A stretch of 64,000 nt of DNA from Leeia oryzae DSM 17879. Its GTDB lineage: Bacteria > Pseudomonadota > Gammaproteobacteria > Burkholderiales > Leeiaceae. The position numbers were made by a program, and so were the translations under genes. The notes beneath the pieces are model-generated. The model was given only the letters and a program-made list of their open reading frames with translations, was not told the DNA's origin and made no database searches. Every line of letters begins with the position of its first letter. Positions within the stretch are counted from its first letter, which is position 1. Below, piece by piece: positions 1 through 10,300 of the stretch. The DNA is taken from assembly GCF_000376945.1 (NCBI RefSeq), contig NZ_AQXU01000025.1, positions 749,982 to 813,981 on the forward strand. The letters run 5' to 3'.

Positions 1-360
1 TGCTGATGCTCGCCCAAGACTGTTATGCACCCCCGCAATCAATATACGTGCCAGACTGGCCTTGCTAGCCCCCCAACGGGTAGCTAATCGCAGTAATTGT
101 TGGGCCTCGTGCACATTGCCACTCTGTAAGTGCCCAGCCGCCACAAACAAAGCAAGCGTTGCCCTGTCTGGATGATGCTGAATAATTTCAAACGGTATGT
201 CGGTCAGAGTGCCCCAATCACCAAACTGCCACTGGCTACGTGCCCGCTCAATCAGGTGCTCATCAAAGGGCATGAGCATTTGCGTGGTATCTTCTACCAT
301 CGCCAACGCTTCACCAGAAGTTGCTTGCACTTCTTGCTCCTTGTTACCCATCACGGTCAT
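1..360 (-). CDS. Hypothetical capsule-locus protein, C-terminus beyond window
   Basis: The reading frame is open from an ATG at 360 to the left edge, so only the first 120 residues are visible. Its ATG overlaps the TGA of the upstream coiled-coil gene in an ATGA arrangement, which fixes the start and points to translational coupling. The visible part is hydrophilic and mostly helical, with a region (about residues 60-110) that resembles repeat proteins of the TPR type: short helices rich in Ala and Leu, with phrases such as HPDRATLALFVAAGHLQSGN. No signal peptide or membrane segment is visible. It is the last visible gene of the capsule operon, so a role in glycan assembly or its organisation is likely by context only. 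I do not recognise a catalytic domain; one could lie beyond the edge. Confidence 0.75.
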   Translation of the reverse strand, partial: MTVMGNKEQEVQATSGEALAMVEDTTQMLMPFDEHLIERARSQWQFGDWGTLTDIPFEIIQHHPDRATLALFVAAGHLQSGNVHEAQQLLRLATRWGASKASLARILIAGVHNSLGRASA

Positions 361-2108
361 AGCCCTTCATCCTTGAGGACCATCACTTTTATCAGGTCAA
401 GCTGAGCCTCTGCCCGTACCAACTCTTCATGCATTTGCTGCTGACGTACTGTCAGTTCGGTTTTTTCTAGCTGCCGTTGTTGCAATTGCGCTTCAAGATC
501 ACTGACCCGTCGGCTACATTCCAACAGCTGTTTGGCCTGTTCCTCATCTCGAAGCGCCAGCCTGGTTTGGTCTTTTTCAAGCAAAATCTTTGCTTGTTGC
601 AATGCTTCAATCACACCCCGCTGATGTGTAACAAGCTTCTCATGCTCGGCTTGTACTGCGACCAGTGTGTGCTGACCTGCAGCGACTTGTTCTGTCAGCA
701 CGTCCTTATCCTGTTCCAGCAAAGTCTTCGCTTGTTGCAATGCTTCTAAGACATTGCGATGCTGCGCTACAAATGCCACATGCTCGGTTTGTGCGGCAAC
801 CAGTGCACTCTGACTTTTCTCCAGTTGCGTTTCTTGATCCGTTATCTTCAGTTCTGCATTGGCCAGTTGTTGTGCCAGCGCCTTTCTCTCCTGCTCCAGT
901 TCCTGAATAATCAGGTTTTGTTTTTCGGCTTGGGCCAATAACTGCATCTTTTCCTGCTCAGCAGTAGCCATTTGCTGGAAATGGCTCTCTACAACCTCTT
1001 GCAGCTGATGTACTTGCTCTAATAACAGACTGTTTTCTTCACGTTGTCGGGTAGTCTGTAACTGTAGCTCGGCCATTTCCCGCTCCAGCATCAATCCCGT
1101 CTGACCAAGGGCCAAAATCTGGTTCTGATATTCAGCAAGCTGTGATTGTTGTTGCTGCAGAAGGCTTTCCCGATCAGTGGCGCTTTGCTCCAGCTGAGTC
1201 TTCTCCTGTTGCAAACGATCCATATCGCGTTTAGAGTTAACCAGCTGTTGTGCTTGCTCCTCGCACTGCCGAGTTAGCTGTTTGATGCTAGCATCTATCT
1301 CAGCCCGTTTTTCTGCATAGCCGATTTGCTGCTTTGCCTCTAGCTTTCGCTTGTACTCAGCCTCGTGCCGCAACTGCCGAATCTGTTTGGATTCGGATTC
1401 ACTAATTTGTATACCTGCCGGCAGCGCATCCAGCATCGCCTCTGCCTCGTCCAGCACCCCTGCTTCATGCAAGCGTAAGACCAGCCACTTTTGCCGATAT
1501 GGCTTAGGGTCCAGTGCAAAAGCCCGACGCGATGCTTCTGCTGCATGATGGGTATCTTTGTCCATCAGACTACGTGCCAAAGCTGTGTAGGCATTCGCCT
1601 GAATATGCGGAGTAACCGCTGCATTCTCAAGCAAAGCTTCTACTGCGCTCATACCTTGTGTCTGCCAGGCAGCTAGCACCTTGTCAAAATTTTTGCCTCC
1701 AAGTGCTGACGGCGGTGCTTTTCGATAATCCCGCCATGTACGCCACAATTTGACTGGTAACTCCCACAGGCTGGCTGGGCGATCTACACTCTGGATTAAC
1801 AGTTGCCCCAGCTTGCTATCCAGGGAGCCAGTATTGCTCAGTTGACGCAGTTGTACCTCTGCCCCCAGTCTTGCCTTCAAACGTGCATTTTCTGCAAGGG
1901 CCTCTGGCAACTCATCATCCACCCATAGCAAGCGTTGGCCAGCCACACCTTCTCCTGTGTGGCGATTATTCTCCAAATGCAGCCGTTCCAGCTCTTCCTG
2001 CACCAGATGCAGCTGTTCAATCAGCATTTTGTTTTCGTCTTCCAAGGCCAGAGACCGGGCATCTGTGGATACTGATTCTGTCTTGTTAAAATGTTCAATT
2101 ATTTGCAT
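357..2108 (-). CDS. Long coiled-coil protein of the capsule operon
   Basis: A 583-residue protein, taking the ATG at 2108 (sequence MQIIEHFN) as start. A longer frame reaching 2192 would overlap the upstream gene and adds an atypical N-terminus. After about 60 residues with a first short coiled coil comes a globular part (roughly 90-250) with TPR-like helices (for example ANAYTALARSLMDKD). From about residue 255 to the end there is almost unbroken heptad-type sequence rich in Gln, Glu, Leu and Lys, including two related segments around EHVAFVAQHRNVLEALQQAK and EHEKLVTHQRGVIEALQQAK that look like an internal duplication. There is no signal peptide and no membrane segment, so it is probably cytoplasmic. 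It follows ctrB by 19 bp and overlaps the next gene by 4 bp. By analogy with coiled-coil scaffold proteins of other capsule loci it may hold glycosyltransferases at the exporter; that is inference. Confidence 0.8.
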   Translation of the reverse strand: MQIIEHFNKTESVSTDARSLALEDENKMLIEQLHLVQEELERLHLENNRHTGEGVAGQRLLWVDDELPEALAENARLKARLGAEVQLRQLSNTGSLDSKLGQLLIQSVDRPASLWELPVKLWRTWRDYRKAPPSALGGKNFDKVLAAWQTQGMSAVEALLENAAVTPHIQANAYTALARSLMDKDTHHAAEASRRAFALDPKPYRQKWLVLRLHEAGVLDEAEAMLDALPAGIQISESESKQIRQLRHEAEYKRKLEAKQQIGYAEKRAEIDASIKQLTRQCEEQAQQLVNSKRDMDRLQQEKTQLEQSATDRESLLQQQQSQLAEYQNQILALGQTGLMLEREMAELQLQTTRQREENSLLLEQVHQLQEVVESHFQQMATAEQEKMQLLAQAEKQNLIIQELEQERKALAQQLANAELKITDQETQLEKSQSALVAAQTEHVAFVAQHRNVLEALQQAKTLLEQDKDVLTEQVAAGQHTLVAVQAEHEKLVTHQRGVIEALQQAKILLEKDQTRLALRDEEQAKQLLECSRRVSDLEAQLQQRQLEKTELTVRQQQMHEELVRAEAQLDLIKVMVLKDEGL

Positions 2109-2127
2109 GCGAGGTCTCAGGATGTCA

Positions 2128-3300
2128 TCAATCGAGGTGATCCAGCACAATACCTTCCAGTAGCTTGAGTGTGCCCGCAAACATGCAAGCAAGAATCAAG
2201 GTAGCAAGAATGTTATAGAGCCGGCGTGGTTCAAGCGGAAAATCCGGCAGACTAGGCGCTTGTAATACGGAGACTTTGTCTAACATGCGTGCAGCATCAA
2301 AGCGCCCCTTTTCCAGCGCAGCCAGTGACGATTTATAAACATCCAGCTTAAAACCTGCATCCATCTGCAAACGCTGAAATTCTTCCATGGATACATTGAG
2401 TGTGTTACCAGACGGATTTGCCAAGCGGGCTTTTTCCTTGGCAATCTGACTGTCCACAGAGTTCAGTGCTTGCTTGAGCATCACCAGATTAGGATGATCT
2501 GCATCCAATGATTTTGGCAAGGAAGCCAGTTGTGTTTGCAGTTGTGCGCGCTGGCTCTCTAGCCCGGAAATAATGCTGCTAATACTCTCTGCAGTAGCCT
2601 GTGGTGACAGCAAGCCCTTCTTGTTTTGGTAGTCCACCAACAATTGGGTTGCTTGCTGGGAACGTTGCTGTGCCACTTGTACCTGGTTGACCAGATAACT
2701 CACCTGGGTCTCGGCCATCTCATGACCGAGCTGATTCATATAGCGCTCACCTTCAGCCACCAAGGTGGCAGCAATTGCGCGTGCAGTTTGTGCATCATAG
2801 GCTTGCACCTTGATGCGTAGCACCCCGACAAACTCGTCGTAGTCTACGCTTACCCGTTTTTCAAAATAGCGCTGAAACAACTCCATTGGGGTATCTTCAT
2901 GCCATAGCCTGGAAAATATATCGTGTCGGCTATCACTATAATGACGACGTAACTTCAGTTTATTATCCAGTTTCCTGAGCATATCGCCTGATAGCAGATA
3001 CTCCCTTAACAGCAGCTGATCCGGCCGGCTAGCCGAGGAAACGCCCGAAATCAGTAAAGGCAAATCCACACTTTGCTGAGTCAAAGAGTCAGTCTTCCGT
3101 ATAATCAGGCTCGCACTCGATTCATAACGGTCTGACGCCATAAACAGCCAATACACGCAAGTAAATACTGTCAGCACAAATAACAGCTTAATCATGATGC
3201 TGAATATTTTTATTGATATCAAATCACCGAAAATACGATTAAATAGCTTTTCCATACCCGTCTGTTTCTTGTTATTGCTAGAATTAGTTTGGCCCATCAT
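2128..3300 (-). CDS. ctrB: Capsule export inner-membrane/periplasmic adaptor (CtrB/KpsE/BexC family)
   Basis: A 390-residue polysaccharide co-polymerase-like adaptor of ABC-type capsule export, close in length to meningococcal CtrB. The topology is typical: a short cytoplasmic N-terminus, a transmembrane segment at about 32-56, a large periplasmic part with long helical coiled-coil stretches (about 190-330), and a second transmembrane segment near 365-385 preceded by a Pro-rich stretch (APSLPDFPLEPRR), which is characteristic of the family. It should link the ABC transporter CtrCD to the outer-membrane channel CtrA. Its ATG overlaps the TGA of ctrD (ATGA), so it is translated in concert with the ATPase. 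Gene order here is ctrA, C, D, B, unlike the A-B-C-D order of Neisseria. Confidence 0.93.
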   Translation of the reverse strand: MMGQTNSSNNKKQTGMEKLFNRIFGDLISIKIFSIMIKLLFVLTVFTCVYWLFMASDRYESSASLIIRKTDSLTQQSVDLPLLISGVSSASRPDQLLLREYLLSGDMLRKLDNKLKLRRHYSDSRHDIFSRLWHEDTPMELFQRYFEKRVSVDYDEFVGVLRIKVQAYDAQTARAIAATLVAEGERYMNQLGHEMAETQVSYLVNQVQVAQQRSQQATQLLVDYQNKKGLLSPQATAESISSIISGLESQRAQLQTQLASLPKSLDADHPNLVMLKQALNSVDSQIAKEKARLANPSGNTLNVSMEEFQRLQMDAGFKLDVYKSSLAALEKGRFDAARMLDKVSVLQAPSLPDFPLEPRRLYNILATLILACMFAGTLKLLEGIVLDHLD

Positions 3301-3959
3301 TTTGGCAATGTGTCCTTGTAGGCTTTTAGCGCATCCTCGATATCATCGAACCAATGGGCTTTACCGTTATCAATCCATACGCCAGCCTGGCAAAAATCCC
3401 TGAGTGTTCCTTCGTCATGCGCGACCATAATCAAACCAGCCCGAGAGGTCGTTGTTTTGAATGCTTCTGCCGCTTTCTTTCTGAATGCAGCATCACCTGC
3501 AGCAGTGACTTCATCTGAAATATAAACATCAAAGTCAAACGCCAAAGACAAACCGAACTGTAAGCGAGAACGCATGCCTGAGGAGTAAGTACTGATCGGC
3601 TCATCGAAAGCTTCGCCTAACTCTGAAAAATCTTGGATAAACGCCAGTCGGTCGGCTAAGTTGGCTTGATGTCCATGCACGCGGCACACAAATTTGGCAT
3701 TTTGACGGCCAGTTAGGGTCCCTTCCAGTCCGCCTTGACCCATTGGCCAAGAAACCTTGCAGCGGCGTTCAATACTGCCTTTGGTAGGGTGGTCAGCACC
3801 GCCAATCATTCGTAGTAACGTGGACTTGCCTGCACCATTCTTGCCGATCAGTCCAACACTTAGGTTTTGTGGTATCGTGAAGTTAACACCTTGCAGCACC
3901 CATTTACCTGCTCCGTGTTCTGTTTTGTAACGTTTGTGTACGTCATTGACGATAATCAT
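3297..3959 (-). CDS. ctrD: Capsule ABC transporter ATPase (CtrD/KpsT/BexA family)
   Basis: A 220-residue ATP-binding subunit that powers export of lipid-linked capsular polysaccharide over the inner membrane. Visible motifs: Walker A GKNGAGKST at 39-47, ABC signature YSSGM at 125-129, Walker B ending in DE at 149-150, and the switch histidine H181. The length equals that of CtrD/KpsT proteins (about 216-224), and the short form without a C-terminal carbohydrate-binding domain argues for the group 2/3 capsule type rather than the Wzt O-antigen type. It overlaps ctrC upstream by 4 bp and ctrB downstream by 4 bp, so the three are coupled. Confidence 0.96.
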   Translation of the reverse strand: MIIVNDVHKRYKTEHGAGKWVLQGVNFTIPQNLSVGLIGKNGAGKSTLLRMIGGADHPTKGSIERRCKVSWPMGQGGLEGTLTGRQNAKFVCRVHGHQANLADRLAFIQDFSELGEAFDEPISTYSSGMRSRLQFGLSLAFDFDVYISDEVTAAGDAAFRKKAAEAFKTTTSRAGLIMVAHDEGTLRDFCQAGVWIDNGKAHWFDDIEDALKAYKDTLPK

Positions 3960-4741
3960 TGCGTCACCAGCTTCAAGTCAAAACGCCGATACAGCATCAG
4001 GCCCAGCATGATGCTGACCAGAGCCCAAAGATACAAATAACTCATGCTGGCGCCAGGCGCCATATGGTAGTACTGCGAATACCCCTGTCTCACCAGTTCA
4101 AGACCGTTTGCAATTGGATTAAGCAATAACCAATCTCGATATGGTAGCGGCACAGACCCCATCGGCATAATGACACCGGAAATCAGGTATAGCGGCATCA
4201 TCAATATCTTGAGGATATGCTCGGTTTCCGGTACCAGCGCCATCAAAACCGATGACACAAGTCCATAGCCCAATCCAAACAGCCAGAGTCCCAGCAAGGC
4301 AATACCGGTCTGAATCAAATCGTCTGGGATCACGTCATGCCCAAGAAACGCGGCTGTCAGCAAAATGATGGCAGAAACGAGTACCATCAAAAAACCTTCC
4401 AGACCGCCACGCACTATAGCGGTATCAAATGGCCGCACTTGCCGGTAGGCAAACATTGGACTGTTACAATCTACTGCATACATCACCTGGATACCGGTAC
4501 GACGAAACAGGAAAAATGCCAACATGCCAACGATAATCCATACAGCGGTATCTGCTCCGGCAATCTTATGCAACCGGACCACGGTAAATAGTGCAGTGAT
4601 AAAGCCAATGTGCATAACCGGCTCCATCAGCAACCAAAACCAGGCCGCCCGCATGTCAAACAGACGGTCCAATGCTTCTCGCAAGAAAATGGCACGCCAG
4701 ACATCAAACGTAATCGCCAGCGGATTTCTTGTTTTAGTCAT
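3956..4741 (-). CDS. ctrC: Capsule ABC transporter permease (CtrC/KpsM/BexB family)
   Basis: A 261-residue ABC-2 type permease with about six hydrophobic segments. It begins with the cytoplasmic amphipathic region typical of KpsM-type proteins (residues 1-35, containing FLREALDRLFDMRAAWFWLL) and ends in the RRFDLKLV-type tail. It forms the inner-membrane pore for capsular polysaccharide together with CtrD, whose start codon overlaps its stop. A gap of 42 bp separates it from ctrA upstream, with no hairpin seen, so it belongs to the same transcript. Confidence 0.95.
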   Translation of the reverse strand: MTKTRNPLAITFDVWRAIFLREALDRLFDMRAAWFWLLMEPVMHIGFITALFTVVRLHKIAGADTAVWIIVGMLAFFLFRRTGIQVMYAVDCNSPMFAYRQVRPFDTAIVRGGLEGFLMVLVSAIILLTAAFLGHDVIPDDLIQTGIALLGLWLFGLGYGLVSSVLMALVPETEHILKILMMPLYLISGVIMPMGSVPLPYRDWLLLNPIANGLELVRQGYSQYYHMAPGASMSYLYLWALVSIMLGLMLYRRFDLKLVTQ

Positions 4742-4783
4742 AACGGTACTCGGTAAGATATTGCCTTGAAAACATCATGCAAC

Positions 4784-5971
4784 TCACTTGAATGCCTGGT
4801 TAAGTGTCACGCTTGGCATGGTCACCGAAAGAACCATGGTTAGAAACTTCTGGAACTCGGCTGCTGGGGAATTGGCAACATAAATAACGTCATGGTTCTG
4901 GACGGGGAAATTCTGGGTTACGAAAAAGGATGATGGATCTCGCAGATCAACTTGATAAACAATAGGAACCATGCCATTGACTATGGAGCCAGATGCTGGC
5001 TCACTGGCAACCAGTTTCGGATCTTCAAACCGAAAAATAAATACACCTCTTGCATCTGCCCGGGTATCGTTTAACCCGCCCGAGCGGGCTAGCGCCTGTG
5101 CTAGCGAGATGCCTTGGGCTTCAAAAGGAATTTCATCGTTCTTTCCGGTGGCGCCAAGCACTGAAAAGCTTAAAGGCTGAAAGAGTGCCGTCACCACGTC
5201 TCCGGGCTTGAGCATGATATTTTGTTTGGGATCACGAATGATGGAATCCAGTGCCATCGTAGAAGTAACATCACCACGTGATAACTGAATGGCCGTACGG
5301 TTAATCGGCTGTTTGACACCACCAGCCAGTGCCAGCGCATCAATCAGGCGCTCACCTCTGGGCGTCAGCCCCAAGACTACGCTTGAGTTGACATCACCTA
5401 CAACAGTGACATTTGAAGTGTTGTTCTTGGCTACCCGCACAAGGACTTGGGGCCGATTGGCCTTGCCGTACAGGCGCTTGGTTATCTCTTCACCAATTTG
5501 ATCGGTTGTACGTCCCTTCACCAACACTTTGCCAGCAAAGGGTATACTGATCGTTCCTTCAGTGGAAACCATCTGATCTGGCAGGCTAACGGCCTGTGAC
5601 GTTGATGCCACAGCCTTGCCATCTAGCGATACTCCGCTAAACAACATGGGAGGCTGGGCCTCCCAGATAGACACTTCAATAATATCGCCTGGGCCTATTA
5701 GGTAGTTATTTGATGTCTTGCTTGGAAAAACATCAGAAAATCGCCCCAGTTGTTTGGCCGTCGCCAGTTTTTTGGCCAAAGCATCATCAACATCAATTAG
5801 TTTGACACCATCTATGCGCTTAGCATCTCGTTTGGTCTGCACTTGCTCCCTGCTGGGGCCACTTGAAGATACCCAACCAGGGTATGTGGCACATCCACTC
5901 ATCAAGCAAGCAACTACAACACTAACCAATAAGGCTGGCCGATGAAAACATGGATTAATTTTATTCATCAT
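4784..5971 (-). CDS. ctrA: Capsule polysaccharide export outer-membrane lipoprotein (CtrA/BexD family)
   Basis: A 395-residue outer-membrane polysaccharide export protein. The signal sequence ends in the lipobox LMSGC, so Cys27 should be the lipidated first residue. A poly_export domain with the conserved phrase YLIGPGDIIEVSIW follows (about residue 90 onward), then SLBB-type repeats (VTVVGDVNSSV; FSVLGATGKNDEI). The length matches CtrA/BexD (about 390), not the longer KpsD. It forms the channel through which capsule leaves the cell, working with CtrB, C and D. It lies 23 bp after the oxoamine synthase gene on the same strand, which ties the lipid-making enzymes and the exporter into one operon. 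Confidence 0.95.
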   Translation of the reverse strand: MMNKINPCFHRPALLVSVVVACLMSGCATYPGWVSSSGPSREQVQTKRDAKRIDGVKLIDVDDALAKKLATAKQLGRFSDVFPSKTSNNYLIGPGDIIEVSIWEAQPPMLFSGVSLDGKAVASTSQAVSLPDQMVSTEGTISIPFAGKVLVKGRTTDQIGEEITKRLYGKANRPQVLVRVAKNNTSNVTVVGDVNSSVVLGLTPRGERLIDALALAGGVKQPINRTAIQLSRGDVTSTMALDSIIRDPKQNIMLKPGDVVTALFQPLSFSVLGATGKNDEIPFEAQGISLAQALARSGGLNDTRADARGVFIFRFEDPKLVASEPASGSIVNGMVPIVYQVDLRDPSSFFVTQNFPVQNHDVIYVANSPAAEFQKFLTMVLSVTMPSVTLNQAFK

Positions 5972-5994
5972 TTATGCTTCATTTCAATAAACAG

Positions 5995-7317
5995 TTAATT
6001 ACGCATCAATGTCATGATGGTCTGGCAAGCGAATTCAATATTTTGTTCACTGTGCGATGTAGACAGAAAAAATCTCAATCTTGCCGCCTTTTCTTCTACG
6101 GCAGGATACACAATGGGCTGGACATTAATGCCCTTGGCAAATAGTTGATTGGAAAAACGAACCGACTTGATTGAACTGCCAACAATGATAGGAACAATGG
6201 CATAGCCTTCCGCAAAACCTGTATTGATCCCTTGTTCTTTAAGCTTTGCAAGTAATTGCTGCCCTCGCGTTCGTAATGAAGTAACACGTTCGGGTTCGCG
6301 CTGCATGACATATAACGCTTCAAGCGATGCTGCTGCTAATACCGGTGACAAACCAACACTATAAACAAAACCTGGTGCAGCATATTTAAGGTGCTCAACC
6401 AGCGCCCGCTCGCCTGCAATATAGCCACCACAGCTGGCCAAGGTTTTACTGAGCGTACCCATCCAGATATCAACATCCTTGCCCTGCACGCCAAAATGCT
6501 CATGTATGCCCTTACCAGTTTTGCCAAGAACACCCAATGCATGTGCTTCATCCACCATCAGGAAGGCTTTATGTCTACGCTTGATTTCAATTAGCGTGGG
6601 CAAGTCAGGAATGTCGCCATCCATGCTGTACAGCCCTTCAACCACTATCAAAACCCGTTCAAATTGCGGTCGAATGTCTGTCAATATCTGGTCAAGCACA
6701 ACCATGTCATTATGTGCAAACGAACGACGGGCTGCACCAGAAAGCTGAATACCTTGCAATACACTGTTATGGATCAGGCTGTCATGAATAATCAGGTCTT
6801 TTGGTCCGAACAAATACCCGATCGTATTGACATTAGTAGCATGTCCACTCACAAAGGCTACACAATCCTCAACGCCATATAATTGTGCCAGCTCATGCTC
6901 AAGCTCCCGCTGTATCGGCCTCTCACCGGCCACAAGCCTACTTGCTGATGCAGAGGTGCCATAGCGGTCAATTGCGGCTTTGGCGGCTCCATTCACATCG
7001 GGGTGACCTGCCAGTCCCAAATAGTTGTAACTAGAAAAGTTGACGTACTCTGCCCCGTCTATACGTGAAGTTGCACCAGCTACTGCCTCGTGTACTTTAA
7101 AAAAAGGATTATCCAATCCCAGTCGGTCAGCTGCAGCCTTTGGCACCAGCATCTGCTCATACCCAGGAAGACGATCAAAGCGAGTGTAGGCCTCTGGGAT
7201 GGCAGCAAGAACAGATTTTCGTTCCGGTGGTAGTTCCTTGCTGCTAGTGCCTGTTTTCTTTCCCAGAATACGATCAATCAGTTGGTTTTTGGTTTTTTGT
7301 ACTAAATCTTTACTCAT
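5995..7317 (-). CDS. wcbT: Alpha-oxoamine synthase (BioF/SPT-like), WcbT-type capsule-locus enzyme
   Basis: A 440-residue PLP enzyme of the aminotransferase class II alpha-oxoamine synthase family (BioF, KBL, serine palmitoyltransferase). It carries the family motifs: the Asp/His motif MVDEAHALG (D256, H259) and the PLP lysine K291 in GTLSKTLASCGG. The N-terminal extension of some 60-80 residues is longer than in BioF. The family condenses an acyl thioester with an amino acid, with loss of CO2, to give an alpha-amino ketone. There are no biotin genes nearby; instead its ATG overlaps the stop of the polyketide synthase (ATGA), so the natural acyl donor is probably the chain on that enzyme's ACP. 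The pair resembles WcbR/WcbT of the Burkholderia pseudomallei capsule locus; the symbol is given by that analogy. The amino acid used cannot be told from sequence. Confidence 0.85.
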   Translation of the reverse strand: MSKDLVQKTKNQLIDRILGKKTGTSSKELPPERKSVLAAIPEAYTRFDRLPGYEQMLVPKAAADRLGLDNPFFKVHEAVAGATSRIDGAEYVNFSSYNYLGLAGHPDVNGAAKAAIDRYGTSASASRLVAGERPIQRELEHELAQLYGVEDCVAFVSGHATNVNTIGYLFGPKDLIIHDSLIHNSVLQGIQLSGAARRSFAHNDMVVLDQILTDIRPQFERVLIVVEGLYSMDGDIPDLPTLIEIKRRHKAFLMVDEAHALGVLGKTGKGIHEHFGVQGKDVDIWMGTLSKTLASCGGYIAGERALVEHLKYAAPGFVYSVGLSPVLAAASLEALYVMQREPERVTSLRTRGQQLLAKLKEQGINTGFAEGYAIVPIIVGSSIKSVRFSNQLFAKGINVQPIVYPAVEEKAARLRFFLSTSHSEQNIEFACQTIMTLMRN

Positions 7318-10300
7318 AAGATCAATCTGGTTCCAGTTTGCGCGAGTTTGCGCGCATCTTCATTCAACTGATGCACATCGTCTTGGCTAAGACCCTCACC
7401 GTGTCTGCCTGCCAGCCCTGTAACCAGATCTGGCTCAGATGCAGTCTGCTGGACACTATCACCACCGCAGAGTTTATCTACAATACGTGCTGTAACATTG
7501 CTAACAGTTGGTGCATCGTTCAGCATCATTACCGGCAACTGAATGCCAAAACGTTGCTCCAAGCCCATGGCCAGTTCGACAGCCATCAAGGAGTCCATTC
7601 CTAAATCATGTAGCGAGTGATTGTGTTCGATCCGGTCAGGGCTAATACATAATATTTTGGCAACCTCCTGCGCGACAAGCTCACGAACTATCATGACAAT
7701 CTCTTGGGAAGACTTGCCATCTATCATCGCGCGGATATCTAGCAAGTCCCCACTGGCGCCGGCATCCTGCCGGCTTCGGTTGAGAATGGCAAAACGACTG
7801 CCTTTGGAAGAAGGTAACAAATTGGCTAGTACGTTCCAGTCGAAATTTGCTGGCATGAAGCGGCCGGTAGCAGTCACCAGCGCATGATCAAGTTGTGACA
7901 GTGCCGCCTTCGTTGATAGCGCTGCGCGACCCAAACGTTGTTCAAGACCATCTTTTACCGCCTGATGGCGATTTAGATATCCGGCATCGCCGATTGGACC
8001 CCAAGCTACACTCACCGCAGGCAGACCTAAGTGGCGACGTAACGCAACCAAGCCCTCCAAAGCAGCGTTGGCCGCCACATAATTGGCTTGCCCAGGATTC
8101 CCGATAGCGGTAGTCACAGATGAATAAAGCACGAAATATTTGAGTGGTAGTGCAGCACTTGCCTGATGCAGATGCCAAGCACTCTGCAGCTTGGCGTTCA
8201 ATACCGACTGGATGCTTTGTGCATCCATATTGCCAATTAGCTTGTCATCAAATACGGCTGCCGCATGCAAAATACCTTCCAGCGGAGGCAAGGTATGCTC
8301 AATTTCATTAAACAGCGAGGCAACAGCTAATGTATCGGTCAGATCACATGCACGGGCAACAACCCTCACTCCCATGGCCTCCAGTTCAGCGATTGCTTCG
8401 CATGCACCGGGTGTGTCAAGTCCACGACGTCCCACCAGCATCAGTGTACCTACCCCACGCTCAGCCAGCCATCGTGCGGACTCTAGGCCAAACCCTGCGA
8501 GCCCCCCAGTCACTAACCAACTACTGCGTTTGTCAAAGTGACATTCCATTGGGGATACAGTAGTCATGGAAAGCGCTGGTCGCTGCGCCGACTGAGAAAC
8601 CACGATTTTGCCGATATGCCTGGCCTGCTGCATAACCCGGAAGGCGTCCACAATTCGATCTGCCGGGAAGGTCCTATACGGTAGAGGGGCAAGTGCTTGC
8701 TCATGGAACAGTGCCATTACCTCCCGAAACATTTGGGCCGCAAAGGCGGGACGCCCAGTCAGCAACTGGTCAGCATCAATACCAAAATAGCTGATATTAT
8801 CTTTGAAGACACGTAAACCAACAGGGGTATTCTCGAAAAAGTCACGCTTGCCAAGTTCAAGAAAACGTCCGAAAGGCTTAAGCACATCGAGACTGCGTCG
8901 CATGGCCTCTCCGGCCAACGAGTTGAGCACCACATCCACGCCTTCTCCGGCTGTTGCCGCGAGTACATCATCGGCAAACGATAGACTTCTGGAATCAAAG
9001 ACATGGTCGGCACCTAGCAAAGCAACAAAGTCCCGCTTTTCATCACTGCCGGCGGTCACAAATATCTCTGCACCCAACTGGCGGGCAAGTTGGATGGCTG
9101 CAATACCAACACCACCAGCCCCCCCATGGATCAACACCCGTTCACCTGCCTGCAAACAGGCTAGCTGCTTGAGTGCATAATAGACTGTAAGAAAAACCGT
9201 TGGTGTTGTTGCAGCAGCTTCAAAGGTCCAGCCATCTGGAAGACGCTCTATAGCTTGAACGTGAGTTACTACATGACTCGCAAAACATGAAGAACCAAAG
9301 CCCATCACAGCATCGCCAGGAGACAATGTCGTCACATTAGCTCCTATCCTGCGTACTACCCCTGAAAACTCAAGTCCAAGACTTGCGCCAGCAAACCCCT
9401 TTTCCACAGCCTCATCCGGTAATAGACCCATTAGATACATAACATCACGGAAGTTCAGCCCGGTTGCACGAGTCTCAACTTCCACCTCATTGTCTTGTAA
9501 TCTATGTTCAATTTCTGGCAGCCAGACCAGATTACGTAACTGCCCGGGTACAAAGAAATCCAGACGATAATGTGAGCTGTCCGAACTCATGGTTGTTGGA
9601 TACTGAGCCTCTTGCATCACAGGGCAGTAGCGGGCTGAACCGGTTAACACGATTTCATCGCAGCCATCCGGGTATAACAACTCACGAGCCAGTCGAGAAG
9701 GTGTGTCTGCTGATACCTCACCATCCAGATCAATAACCGTACAACGCAGTTGCGGGTATTCATTCATGACCACCCGGGCAAAGCCCCACAATGCGGATTG
9801 CACGGGATTTGGCGTTTCCCCTGCAGGCAGTCCTGCTAAGAGCGCCCCCCCACGAGACACCAGCCACAACCGAGGTATTTTGCCGGGCATAGCTACAATC
9901 TGTCGAACCAATGACAATAAGTTTGACACTGCGCTACTTGCATATTCAGGTGTCTCTTCCCAAGCCTGCAAGTGGACAATATGGTCGAATCCCAGTTCCT
10001 CCTGTATTGCCTCGGTACGAACTATTATCTGTTGGCCACTCTCTTCGAGTTGAAGGTATAATTGTTCAGTCAACTTAGAAGAAGACGAGTCATTCAGCAG
10101 CAACCATCGCTCTGGCGGCAATGGTGCGGGATCTACCTGATCGGTCTGAGCGCGTTGAGCTAATAAAAGATAGGCACCTTCAGTCAGTTGTTCAGAGGCT
10201 GGCTCAATGACGATGTCAATATCATCATAACCAGCGTCTGCCATCACCTGTGACCAAGCCTCGGGAGCATGGAGCGATGAGCGGGGAGCTTGCCCGTCCG

